From Haematococcus lacustris (Eukaryota; Chlorophyta; Chlorophyceae; Chlamydomonadales; Haematococcaceae): a DNA stretch of 64,000 bases. Positions 1 through 12,600 of this stretch are shown here, piece after piece. Position numbers and translations under genes: made by a program. Below the pieces are notes generated by a model, which saw only the letters and a program-made list of their open reading frames with translations, was not told where the DNA came from and searched no databases. Numbering within the stretch: position 1 is the stretch's first letter; each line of letters starts with the position of its first letter. Where the stretch lies: positions 1,013,768 through 1,077,767 of the forward strand of contig JASKMD010000021.1 in assembly GCA_030144725.1 (NCBI GenBank), given 5' to 3'.

Positions 1-622
1 ACTCAGGGTGGAGGGAGACAGGAGCCTGCTTGCACTCAACCACTGCAGCCGCCACCTGGCTGTGGTCCCCTGGCTGTGCCCTGTCCTGATCGTTTTCCCC
101 TTCCTGAGAGGGGCCCCGTTGCTGTCCCCTCCCCTGGCCGCCCCCCTCCTGCTCCTGTCCATTACTCTCCACACGGGCAGCTGGCTGCCGGGCACTGCTC
201 ATGGCCACACCATGCTTGCCCTGCCTGCAGCACGCACCCGCCTTCATAGCAGTAGACCCCTTTTCTCACCACCCTCTTGCACGGTGCATCACAACCCACC
301 ATGAGCTCCACGGCAATCAGCACCTCCCCCCTTCCATGCTGCTGCTAACTGCAGCGTTTAGACTCTGCCGACCTGCTGCCGTCATGGTCAACTGCTCGCA
401 TCACCCAACCAACCCTTCTCTCTCAACCTCCTCCCCCACCCTCCTTGCACCGACTTCGCTCCTCTCCTCAACATGGTCATTCCCGCCATTCCATACCCTG
501 CTCACGTCTCCCCCTTCCCGCCTGGTCCCCCGTCCTCCTAGACCTAGATGCCCTCCTCGTGCCCCTGCCCGGCATCTAGCACACCCACCCTGCCTGCCTG
601 CCTGCCTGCCGCCACACCTCAG
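1..622. other. Intronic or upstream sequence of the acidic-repeat gene
   Basis: This stretch is pyrimidine-rich and ends in the acceptor CACACCTCAG at 613-622. I see no convincing coding exon in it, although an earlier exon of the downstream gene could be hidden here. Confidence 0.4.
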
Positions 623-3600
623 GATGCTGCACGGCGCAAAGCGCGGGCCGTTGAGCGGCTGGCACAGCTGTCTGCCAAGGTGAGGCTGTTCAGGGTATCA
701 CGGCACGCAGCCGCAGCCAGCTCAGTCATATGATGATGCATGATGACTCACCACCCTCAAGCCATTCAGCTGCTTGGCTGTTTCCCCCCTTTTGGGGGTT
801 TGGGACTTTCTGCAGCGCACTTCCAAACTCGGTGCACAAACGGCTCACGCTTACGATGATGGCTCACGCTCTTCCCCTTCAAGGGTTCGTGTCCATCTCT
901 CCGGGATATCATGGAAACAGTCATTTTCACTATTGGTTTCATGGGACCTGTGCATGGCCCTGTGTTTTACAGCTGCAGTCGGCTACCATTAGGCTGCCTG
1001 GCGGCCTTCCCTGCCTCCCTCAGCGGGTAGGACACGCCATCGTGCATTGCGCTGGCAATGGCGCCAGTGCGGCCAGCATGCCATGCAGCAATGGTAGCGC
1101 ACATGCACACACATGCAACTAGCGCTCCACCATGGCCTGTGAGGTGAGGGTGAGGCGTTAGGGTTAGGGTCACGACAGCAACCTGGAACAGGGTCTACCC
1201 GTCATAGAGCCAAGGACTTGCCACAGCCTGTGGGCCTGTGGGCTGCATCTCCCTCAACTGCATCCGCCTGGCTTCATCTCCCACCTGGACTGCGCACTGA
1301 GCGGGGCACCAGCATTCAAGAGACCGGCGCTCTTGTGTTTATTGTCTTGGACATCAGGCAAAGAGGAAACCCAACAGGGCTAGGGTCAGGACAGCAACAT
1401 TGGGCGAGCATCAGGCACATTCTTAACCAGCGCACGCCAGCAGGTGACATCACAGCCTTGCGGCAGAGCCTTGTTCCAGGTCACGATGGTGCAGTGTGGC
1501 CAGGCCAGTGGTGCATGCAACTTTCGCTGGGGCGGGGCAGGGGTCAGCTTGGCCCTGGCTTAGGTGGTAGGCTGGGTGGGTTGGGTGGGTTGCGCAGCCT
1601 TGACAGCCTTGCTTGGCTTGCCTGCTGGGCGATGGTGGGTTCGAGCTGTGTGGAAGACGAGGGATTTGGCACAGCCCCTGGTTCCGCTGTATCCACAGCA
1701 GTGCCCCTGAGGCTGAAGGGGACCAATGCCCTATACCCTAGGCACACATGGGTCTCTTTCTGCCGGGCAGAGATGCCGTTGGGTTGCCACCAGCTCACCA
1801 CCACCCAGTGCTTCACCACCCACAAAGGGCCCAGGAGCCCTCTGATGGGATCCCAACGACTGGTCACTTTCGCAGCGATCCCAGTGACGCTGATCCCTCT
1901 GGTGTCAGGGCTTGAAGGCCCAGGTGACGAGGACGTGTGGTCAGGACTTGTTGCAGCGCATAGTTCCCCTACAGCTAGGAGATGTGTTTTCTGGTAGCCC
2001 TGGACTTGTTGCGGCGTGTAAGGCCCAGGCCGCACCCGGGTGTCGGGCTATCAGGATGGCTCCCTCGCCCTGTCATGGGGAGGGTGGTCAAGGAGGTGTA
2101 AAAGTGCAAAAGCAAGCAGTGGTGGTCGGGGCGTGTGGTGGCCCCGAGCGGTGCAGCACAGACCCTGTGCCATACCTACTGCAGTCCCCGGTCTTTGGCT
2201 TATACTTGTGGGCAGGTAGTGGTGTATGTGGGTAAGGGATTAGATAGGGTAGGATTAGGTTCAGGTTAACCCTATCCCTAACTCCCAAGTCTGGAGGAGA
2301 ATCTTTTCCTAACCCTAACCCTGACCCTAGCCCACCCTAGCCCACCCTGTGCTTTCACCTCCTCCTCAGCGATCAGGCTAGGCACCTGACAGGCTGTTTG
2401 CAGGCCCCTTGTCCCTCACTAGGGCCTCCATTTGAGCCGGATCAGAAGTACCTACTAGCAGCCACTACCAGCCACTAGCACCCACTAACTAGATCCGGCT
2501 CAAACAGTGTTATTGGGCTGTGTGGAGTAAACCCAGTGCACATGGCACATGAGCCCGCCTACCACCTACACTATTGCCTGACCCGAGGGCTATGATGTAG
2601 AGTTGGCATGACACAACATGCACTAATTGTAAGCTGATGACAGCTCAAAGGGGGGGGGGCACACACTACTGTGCCTCAGCAGGCTGCTGCTGCTGCTCCT
2701 GGGCCTTGGGTGGCTTGTCTCGCAGCCGCTTGTAGCCCAGGCCTGGGTACTCCTTGCCCTTGGCTGGCAGAGCTCCCTGGTCTGGCCAGTAGCACAGCTC
2801 CAGCGGCCGCCACCTGCTCTCCCCAATGCGCTGCATGTTCAATGCTGCATTGCAGTCCCTGTCCAGCCACCTGCCTGGCTGTGGTGCTGGCTTGGCTTTG
2901 GCAGCCTTGCCCTTGCCCTTGCCCTTGGTGGGCTCAGCTGCCCCTGGCTCAGCCTTGGTGCGCTTGCTGCGCTTGGCTGGTTGGGGTGTGCTGGGCCCTG
3001 GCTCTGAGGCTGCTGGCTGTGTGGCTGCCTGGCCGCTGCGTGGGGCCTGTGGGGGCCTGTGGGGGGCCACTACCGGGCACCACACCAGGCCCCGCACTGG
3101 CTGGCCACGCTCCTGGCTCCAGGCTGGGCGCACCAGGCGCTCTTCCACCTGCCCTGCTGGTGGCTTCCAGCCTGCAGGTCTTGTGGCACTGAGTGTGTTC
3201 AGCTCCACCTCACAAGGCTGCTTGCCATTCACTGCTGAGCTGACCCGGCTGGTGCGGTGCTCATCCACAAGCACCACCCTGCCCCCATCCTGGTCTTTGC
3301 CCCTGGGCCTGCACACCACCTTGCGGCAGGCACGCAGCACCGCGTCAGCACCCCACCCACCCCCAGTGCCAATGGTAGCTGCACCAAAGAACACCACCAG
3401 CTGCTTGGCACACCCATGTCGCTTCATGGACAGCTCCGCCATCTGCTCCTCCAACTGCAGTCATGCACACAAGGCACACACATGGTGGCTGACATGGTGG
3501 CACCAGGTTAGGCATGGCACAATCAAGTACTCTTTCACTTCATGCCCAACCCACCACCTCTCAGTCCCTTACCCTCCCTCCCTCCCACCTACCCGCCCAC

Positions 3601-6600
3601 CCACCCTCACCTTGTTGAAGAACTGCTCCAGCGCCCGGTCCTGGGCTCCGTACAGCCTCAGCCGCTGCCGTGCCCACTTGGGGTCCAGGTACACCTCCCA
3701 CACCGCATCCCAGGTGGTCAGGGTGACGGTGATGTGCTTCAGGTTGGCCTCCAGGGAGGTGCCGGCTGAGCTGGCTGCTGCCAGGTGCTGGAGGTGGGGC
3801 TTGATTGGTGCTAGCCACCGCTCAGTGTCACGGCGGGCATTGTTCAGGCCGCTGTCATGCTTCACCTGGCCCTTGGTCAGCTTCCACCGGCGCAGCTGGT
3901 CTGCCTTGAGCTGGCCTGTTGCTGGATCCCACACCCCAGAGGCTGCGCTGACTGCCTGGGTGACGCCGGGGTCGATGCCCACCCCAATCTGTGTGTCTGG
4001 GTCAAACACAAACTCACGCACCTCAGCTATGCCCCTGCCTATGTGGGGGAGCCCCACCGCATGAGCCGCTGCTGCTGCTGCACTTGGGCGGCTGCTGGTG
4101 CTGCTGCTGCTGGCAGCTGGAGGTGGAGGGGCTGGAGGAGGGGGAAGGGGGCGCGTGTAGTGCACGCACACGCTGACACCATCAGTGTCCACCAACCTCT
4201 CGAAACGAAACCCCTTGTTGCGAAGCTTGTTGGTGTTGAACCACCTGGCCCAGTGATGGCTGAGTGCCGGCTCTGAGGTGAATGCTGCCCGGGTCTCCTT
4301 TGTCAGGCCCAGCTGCTTGCACACCCCATGCAGCACCCTGCTGTCCACCTTGATGAAGTGCACCCCCACCCTGGCCATGGGGGTGAGGGTGAAGGGGGGT
4401 GGGCAGGTCAGGGTCCGGGGACCAACCCCACGCCTCTTGCCGCGCTTTGGCTGCCCTGGCACAGGGGGGGTGTGGGGCTGCTGCCACCAGCTGAGGCAGC
4501 CCAGGCTGTTTGCAGTCCCTCCTGACCCTCACTAGGGCCGCGTGCCACCTCTGCTGGCCTGACCCAGCTGATGGGGTGCGCAGCTGCTGGGGTGCGCAGC
4601 TGCTGGCACCACTCTGACCCCTGCGGCCGTGCGTCTCTCCTCCTGCGCCACCCACCTTCACACTTTAGCAGCAGCTTCGCAGCACCGGGGCACCACCAAA
4701 GACGTCGCCAGCTGCTGCAATGAACACCACCAATTGCTTCGCAAAACATATTCATAGGCACGGCCTGGACGGCCTCGACATAGCACACACATATTCATAC
4801 ATCCATTTCTGTTGTGGTGCACGGGGCCAATATGTCAGCGATATTAGTCGCTATAGCCACACTGGTACACACGCCTCCTCCTTCAGCTGTGTGGCACCCG
4901 CTGCCAGCTCAGGTTGGAACCTGCCTCTTGCACTCAACATGATCATGAAGCCAGACTCACATTGCCTCAACTTGCATACAGAAACTGATGAGTGCCTGAA
5001 AAGACACACTCCCAGGTCACCCTGCTGGGCCCTTGAGGCTACTAGTCTGCAACGCTGTGGCCAGGTGGTTTGAAGACCCTCACAGTTGGCCTGAGGCTTG
5101 CAATGCTGACCGTGCGCGCTCACTGCGTCGCCATGGCAACAAGCTGCTAGGGCTAGACGTCCACACACACACACGCCGGAGGCGTGCAAGCGCGGGTGTG
5201 AGGACTTCCTGTCAAACACTTTCTTGTCCTCCGCCCAGAGCGGCAAGGGCACTTAGGTTTGTAGAAGGACACTGGCGGCGTTGCACTTGAAGCCGAATGT
5301 ATGGCGTTACGTACTCAGCCTCAGCGGAACATGTTGTGCTGGTGTGCTCTGCTCAGGAGCGGCAGGACCTCGAGCTGCGACTTGAGGCGAGGCGGGCGTC
5401 GGTGCGCGAGCGCATAGCGGCTGAGCGTGAAACCCTTGCTGCCCGCGATGCGGAGGACGCAGAGGGCGGGGGGCGGGACGCGGGAGAAATCCGGCAGCGG
5501 CCTAAGCGCAGGGTGCGTGGCCGGGTTAGCATGCAGGTTGGCGGCTTCGCTAAGGAGCCAGTCAGCTGCAAGCACGTGAAAACAAACGGACAGACAGCAG
5601 CTCCCTCATCGGCCTAGCAGGCAAGAAGTACCACGCAGAGTAGAATGATCGGACCTTCACTATGGGTTGTTTTGTGTGTGTATGGCATCTTCTTTCTGCA
5701 CGCATGGCATGGGCGCCGTCCACCTGCACGATTGCCTGGCCCCTGTGTCAGGGTGGCAGCCTAGAAGTGGCATGGCAAACATGTGCTGGAGTAAGCTGAT
5801 AAGGGGGTGCTGATAAGGGGCCACACTACTTGTACTGGAGGCTGCAGCTAATGGTGGCTGGTTCTCCTCTTGATCCTCGACTTGGCGCGCTCTTGCAATC
5901 TCTCCTTAAGCGCCCTCCCTTGTGGCGAGACGGGGCCTACCCAGCCCACTGTGTCAGGCTGTCCCTTGGGCTTTGGCTTGGGGACCTTGGGATTGGGCTG
6001 TTTGGGCTCATCCACACCCTTGCGCTTCTTGCCCTTCATGGCGCTCTGTAGTAGATGGTACTTCGCGACTGCATCCACTCTCACGACTCTCACTCTCGCG
6101 GCCTACATTGGCAAGAGTTACATTGACAACATCTCTATCTCTATATCTATATCTATATCCTAACCCTACATCACATATCTAGCAAGGACAGAGCTATAAG
6201 GACAGTCCTAGCACACACTGCTGTGCCCCAGGCTGCTGCTGCTGCGCGGGGTGCTAAGCTCAGCGTACCCAGCTCATGGTATTCCTTGGTAGCTTAGACA
6301 GCTGAGGCAGCCCCCTTGTCCCTCACTAGGGCCTCCATTTTAGCCGGATCTAGCAGCCGCTAGCAGCCACTAACTAGACCCGACTAAAACAGTGTTATTG
6401 GGCTGTGTGGAGTAAACCCAGTGCACATGGCACATGAGCCCGCCTACCACCTACACTATTGCCTGACCCGAGGGCTATGATGTAGAGTTGGCATGACAAA
6501 ACATGCACTAATTGTAAGCTGATGACAGCTCAAAGGGGGGGGGGCACACACTACTGTGCCACACCAGGCTGCTGCTGCTGCTCCTGGGCCTTGGGGGGCT

Positions 6601-9600
6601 TGTCTCACAGCCGCTTGTAGCCCAGGCCAAGGTACTCCTTGCCCTTGGCTGGCAGAGCTCCCTGGTCTGGCCAGTAGCACAGCTCCAGCGGCCGCCACCT
6701 GCTCTCCCCAATGCGCTGCATGTTCAATGCTGCATTGCAGTCCCTGTCCAGCCACCTGCCTGGCTGTGGGGCTGGCTTGGCTCTGGCAGCCTTGCCCTTG
6801 CCCTTGGTGGGCTCAGCTGCCCCTGGCTCAGCCTTGGTGCGCTTGCTGCGCTATGCCCCTGCCTATGTGGGGGAGCCCCACTGCATGAGCCGCTGCTGCT
6901 GCTGCACTTGGGCGGCTGCTGGTGCTGCTGCTGCTGGCAGCTGGAGGTGGGGCTGGAGGAGGGGGAAGGGGGCGCGCGTAGTGCACGCACACGCTGACAC
7001 CATCTGTGTCCACCAACCTCTCGAAACTAAACTCCTTGTTACGAGGCTTGTTGGTGTTGAACCACCTGGCCCAGTGATGGCTCAGTGCTGGCTCTGAGGT
7101 GAATCTCTCTCCTTGGTCAGGCCCAGCTGCCTGCACACCCCATGCAGCACCCTGCTGTCCACCTTGATGAAGTGCACCCCCACCCTGGCCATGGGGGTGA
7201 GGGTGAAGGGGGGTGGGCAGGTCAGGGTCCGGGGACCAACCCCACGCCTCTTGCCGCGCTTTGGCTGCCCTGGTGCGGGTGGGGTGTGGGCTGCTGCCAC
7301 CGCTCTAGCCACCGGCACACATGCACTGCATGGCGCATGCGGCAGGGCAGGGGCAGGGTGTCCTGCAAGGAGCCTTCCTTCTTCATGCCCAGTAGGCGGC
7401 GGTGCTTGTTGGCCTCCTCTATCAGGTCCGCCACATGGCCCTTGTCCAGGGTGGCGGCCTTCAGCTCCGAGCTGTGGGCGTTGATGCCATACCCACACGC
7501 CATCCTGATGAACAGCTGCGCCTCCTCCCCGCTCCAGCCTAGCTTGGCCCTGGCTGCCTTGGCGTACAGCTTGACAATGCGCTCTGCAGGTCAGGTATAA
7601 GGTCAGGTCAGGTATAAGGTCAGGTATAAGGTCAGGTCCAGGTCTAGGTCAGGTCAGGTCAGGTCCAGGCCAGGTCTAGGTCTAGGTCAGGTCAGGTCAG
7701 GTCCAGGCCAGGTCTAGGTCTAGGTCAGGTCAGGTCAGGTCCAGGTCAGGTATAAGGTCAGGTCAGGTACAAGGTCAGGTATAAGGTCAGGTATAAGGTC
7801 AGGTCAGGTACAAGGTCAGGTATAAGGTCAGGTCCAGGTCCAGTCACCACCTTGACTTGCCTGGGTTGGAGTAGTGCTGCTGCATGGCCACCGCCAGCTG
7901 CATGGAGTGTGCGTCGATGGTGTTGGCGTCACCCGCCAGGTAGATGCTGCCTAGCTCCTGCAGCTTGGCCACAAGCGCCTGGTTGCTGGGGTCCTCAAAG
8001 GCTGGCATGAGCATGGGGTGGCGGTTGCGCACATGGCGCCGCTGCAGCTGGTTGTAGCATGTCTTGAAGTTTGGGTTGGCGAAGAACATGCAGAAGTCTT
8101 TCAGCTGCCTGAGCATCAGGGGGTCCTCGCAGTCAAGGGGCAAGGGAGGGCCAGTGGGTGCTGCGGGTGCAAGGGCTGCCAGGCGGGCGCTGCAGCGCCT
8201 TTGGGGGGGTTGCGTGACTGGCTCAGCTTCTGACTCTGACTCTGACTCCGAGTCAGACTGTGGCTCTGGCTCTGAGCCACAGTCTGACTCGGAGTCAGAG
8301 TCGGTGTCACACTCCATGCTGGCAGGCTGGGCAGGTGCTGGCTAGGCAGGGGCCCGTGGGGGGAGTGGGGGTAGGGGGGGAGCATCAGGGGGTTGGGGAG
8401 GCTGCACGGCTGGAGGCTGAGGGGCGCTGGCACATCCCGGGGTAGGGTAGCCCACCAGGCAGGTGAGAAAGATACGCAGGACAAACAAAGAAGCGATGAA
8501 GCGGAGCTGGGAGTGGATCTCAGCCCGTAGCCGGATGTGCTCCCTCAGCCTGCGCCTGGTCTTCTTGCAACCGCGCAGCACTGCGCCCTCGGGGACCTTG
8601 ATGACCTGCAGCCAAGCGAGGTTGCCATTTTGACAGGCCAAGACAAAAGGCAGGGTCAACACAAACAGTGCGGATACACATAAGGCGGGGACGGACCCAC
8701 ACCTGACGGCGACGCGTGGTCCAGCCATCTCGTCGATCCTGTCGTTGCTTGCCTTGGGCGGAACGAGACACTGCGATGGAACCAACAGGAGCGACGGGTT
8801 ATCTCACAACGCGTAACTCACGTCTAGGGCTCACGTCACGGCTGGGGACACGAACCTTTACGTTTCTTGTCGCTACCCTTCCGCTTCTTCTTAGTCATCA
8901 CGCGATGCGCAGTGCGACGGGCGGTGGCCTTTCCTAGCAATTTGGGTTTCCCGTGAAAAATACACGGTTGTGTGAACAAGTGCTCTGTTACAGCCTTGGT
9001 CGTACGCAACACCCACGGCGCATGTCAGCTAGGCCTTGGAGCCACACACCATCTCAGCCTAGCGATGGGATTCACTCTAACGTCTTGCGGAGACAGCTGA
9101 GGCAGCCCCAGGCCACCAACACAGCTCCAGCAGACGCCAATTGATCTCTACAATGCACTGCATGTCTAATGCTGCAGTGCAGTCCCCGTCAACCCACCTG
9201 CCAGGCTGTGGTGCTGGCAGGGTAGGCTTGGTAGAGTTGCTCTTGGCCTTGCCTTTGCTCTTGATGGGCTGGGTGGGCTTGGCATGCGCCTGAGCTTCGC
9301 TGCGCTCAGGGAGCGCTGGGTCCAGGCTCTGAGGCTGCTGCCTGTGTGGCTGACCGTTTGCGTGGGGGCTGGGAAAGGATGGGTGGAACCACTACCGGGC
9401 ACCACATCAGGCCCTGCACTGGCTGGTCCCGCTGCTGGCTCCAGGCTGGGCAATGCAGCCTTGGCCTTGCCTTCACACCGTTGCCGACCGTTGACTGCTA
9501 AGCTGACCCGGTTTGTACGGATCTCATCTACTAGCATTGCCTTGTCACACTGCTAGTCTCTGGCCCTGGCCCCGGGCCTGCACATCACCTTGCAGCCGGC

Positions 9601-12600
9601 TCGCAGCACCCCAGCCTCCCCAGGTGCCGATGCCTGCTGGTGGCCTGACATGGTGGCATCAGGTGTGACATGGCACGTCAGGGTCACACTCAGAAAAGCT
9701 CGCTTGCCATGCCATCCCACCACCTCCCAATCCATCACCCTACTCACCTTCTTTTTAGAAAACCAGGTACACCTCGCACATTGCATCCCAGGTGGCCAGC
9801 GTGATGCTGATGGGCTGCTGGTTAGCCTACAGGGAGGTGCTACCTATGCCAGCAGCTGCCAGGTGCAGGAGGTGGGGCTGTATGGGTGCCGCACCTGGCC
9901 CTTGGTCAGCTTCCTCCTGGCCCTTGATTAGCTTCCTCCTGGCCAGCTAGTCTGTTCCCAGCTGGCCTGACTGCTCGACCCACACACCATAGATGGCGAC
10001 TGCCCCAATCTGTGTGGCAGGATCACACACTTCTCAGCTAGGACCTTGCCAATGTGGGAAAGGGGTACTGGGCTAATCTCTCTGCTGCCGCTGTGCCTCC
10101 TGTTGCCGCGGCTGCTGCCGCTAGAGGGCTGCTGATGGTCCGGCTGGGGACCAGCAGGTGAGGTTGCTACTGGAGGGGCCTGCTGCAGGGGGTGGGTAAG
10201 GAGGGCTGGGGAGGGAGCGTGTGCAGTGCACACAGCTGCTGACACCGTCTGTCTGGTTGCCTGACAAACACGAAGCCTTGGTTGGTCAGCTTGCTGTGCT
10301 GAGCCACCTGTCCCAGTGCTGGCTCGGGGCTGCCTGGGAAAAGCTGCAAGTATCTCCTTCATCGGCCCCAGCTACCCGTGGAGTACTCTGCTGCCCAGCT
10401 TGATGGAGTAAATTGCCACCCTCGCCATGGGGGTGAGGGTGAAGTTGGGTGGGCAAGTGAGGCTCCGGGGGAATACCCCTGCGACTGCCACGCTTTGACT
10501 GCTCTGGGGCTGGGGGGCTGAGGACTGGCAGGTGCTGCCACAGCTCCAGCCACCGGCACACATGCACTGCGTGGCACATGTGGCAGGGCAGCCGCATGGC
10601 AGCCTGCTACGAAGCCAGCTTCTTCATGCCCAGCAGGATGCTTGGCTGCCCCTGCCTTCAGCTGGTCCAGGGTGCTTCTAGTACAGCTTGGAGACCTGCA
10701 GCTCCAAGCTGTCAGCCCACACACCCACACACCAGCTTGATGAAAAGCTGCGCCTGCAACCCGCGTCAGCATATCGGGACCCGGGCTGCCTTGGCATACC
10801 ACTCGACAAACCACTCGCCACACTGTCTTGCCTGCCCTGCCTAGCCTCCTGCCGAGGCTGTGCTTGTCCTACCCGGACGGCCTACCTGTTCCCCCTATTC
10901 TCACAAACACTCTCTGCCTGACCATTCCACCTTACCTCACCAACCCTTCCTGCCTGACCAGTCCGCTCTGGTCTTGTCTGGGCTGGCCTGCCCTGCCCTA
11001 CAGTCTTCCTTCAAGCCACTGTACATACGACTGGCGGAAGACTTCCAGCGCAGGCAGGTGCAGGAGGCTAAAGAGCGGCGCCGCCTGACTAATCAGGCAG
11101 CAGCCAAGGCACGAGTGAGTCAAGGGTCCGGATCAAGGGATGGGGAGTGGGAGTGGGTCGATTGTCTGGGTCGAGAGTGCGGCTAAGTCAGGGAGAAGGG
11201 TCTGGGTAAGTCAGGGAGGAAAAAGGTGTGATTTTGTGTGGCAGCCCTGTAGTGGGATAGCCAGGAAGCAGGCTAGGCAGGGTGAACATATAGGCTGGGC
11301 TGGAAAGCTGTCCCCGTCAATTGTCATTGGGTCAAGAGGGGCCAAAGCACAGAGCAAGGTGTGAGATATGCATAGCTGCCAAGGGGTAGTTGGATTGAGA
11401 GTGTCCCATAACCTGGTCTGTGGCTGCAAGGAAGACAACCAGCCACTGCCTGTGGGCCAGGGATGCTGAGGAGCGCAGCAGATAGTCCACCTAATGAGGT
11501 GGTGGTTCATGCTTGCATTGCTGGGGAAGGAAAGCAGAGGCACAGGTGCTGGCCCTGGCCGTCGACCACCTTTTGGGTGACAGCGCCACGCTTGGTTTTG
11601 TGGCCGCACAATCCTAGCACCCACATCACGAAGGGACGGTTGTGCTTGCATAGGTACCAACCGAGCAGCTGATTCGCGGCGAAGTCATCATCAAGCCGCC
11701 ACCCGGCCAGGGCGCCGAGGCTGTGATGCGTGCGCGGCTGGAACAAGCACCGCCGATTTGGATGCCCGCCTACAGAGTCCCACCCTCACTTCCGCAAGCA
11801 GCCCACTCGCCCTCTCCTCCGCCGCGGCCCGCTTGGTCCGATCCGGAGGATGATCATGAAGAAGAGCGACATGCCTGGGCCGCGGATGGCGACTCCCCGC
11901 AAGATTGGGGCCCGCCGTCCGTCAAGTACCGCCGCTCCGACCCATCCCGCCGCCTTCTGCGGCCACAAGCGAGCATGGCCCAGCCAGAAATGGTTCTGTA
12001 CAGCATGCACGAGCGGAAAGGGCGGGAAGGGCGCCTGGGAAGCGATGAGGGAGCTGACGACACCCGGGCGGAAGGTGTGCCGCGCGGACGACTCGTTACC
12101 CGGCGTGAAACAGTAAGGGGCCCGGCCGTTGCTCCCCGGCGCTTCATGGGACACGCGGGCCGGCGGGGGCATCTGGTGGAACGCGGTTGCTCACCCATCC
12201 AGGTAAGGAGGGCTGGGAGCTTGGCGAGGAGGCAGTTGTATGGGTGAATTAAGACAGGGAGGTCATCATGCTCATTTTGTGCTAGCAATACTGCTGCTGT
12301 TGCTGCTGTTGCTGCTGACCCTTGCTGCACTACCATTGTGATGAGCTGTTTGTGACATTGCTGAGTTGCTTGGATGGCACTGCTGCAATGAGACACTACT
12401 GTCTAAGTAGTCTGGAGTAGCGTAGGTCTGTGATCAGCTTAGCGTGGCCTCACCTGCCCTGCCACCCCTGCCCCTGCCTCAGGTTGACCCCTCCACCCAG
12501 CTGCCAGTCAATGTGCCGCCCCAGCAGCTGTTCTGGGCCCACGCCCCCGGCCCAGCTGCCGCTCCCTTGGCCAGTACCCGTGCGCGGCTGGGGGCTCTTG

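Larger units (their letters stand above)
2401..4488 (-). mobile_element. Fanzor-type element, copy A (5' truncated)
   Basis: Minus-strand copy inside intron 1 of the plus-strand acidic-repeat gene. Homology to copies B-D runs from the shared 3' terminus at 2401 up to about 4488, where the words GGTGGCAGCAG still match copy B. Further upstream, the sequence is a second element-end-like segment instead of exons 1-3. It is the only copy whose nuclease body is uninterrupted. Confidence 0.75.
6308..8928 (-). mobile_element. Fanzor-type element, copy B (both ends present, internal deletion)
   Basis: Antisense in intron 2 of the acidic-repeat gene. Its 5' boundary at 8928 is set by where identity with copy C starts (GCCACCGCCCGTCGCACTGC), only 30 bp before the ATG. 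Its 3' terminus is the shared AAGGGGGCTG at 6308. The middle of the nuclease gene is deleted. Confidence 0.75.
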
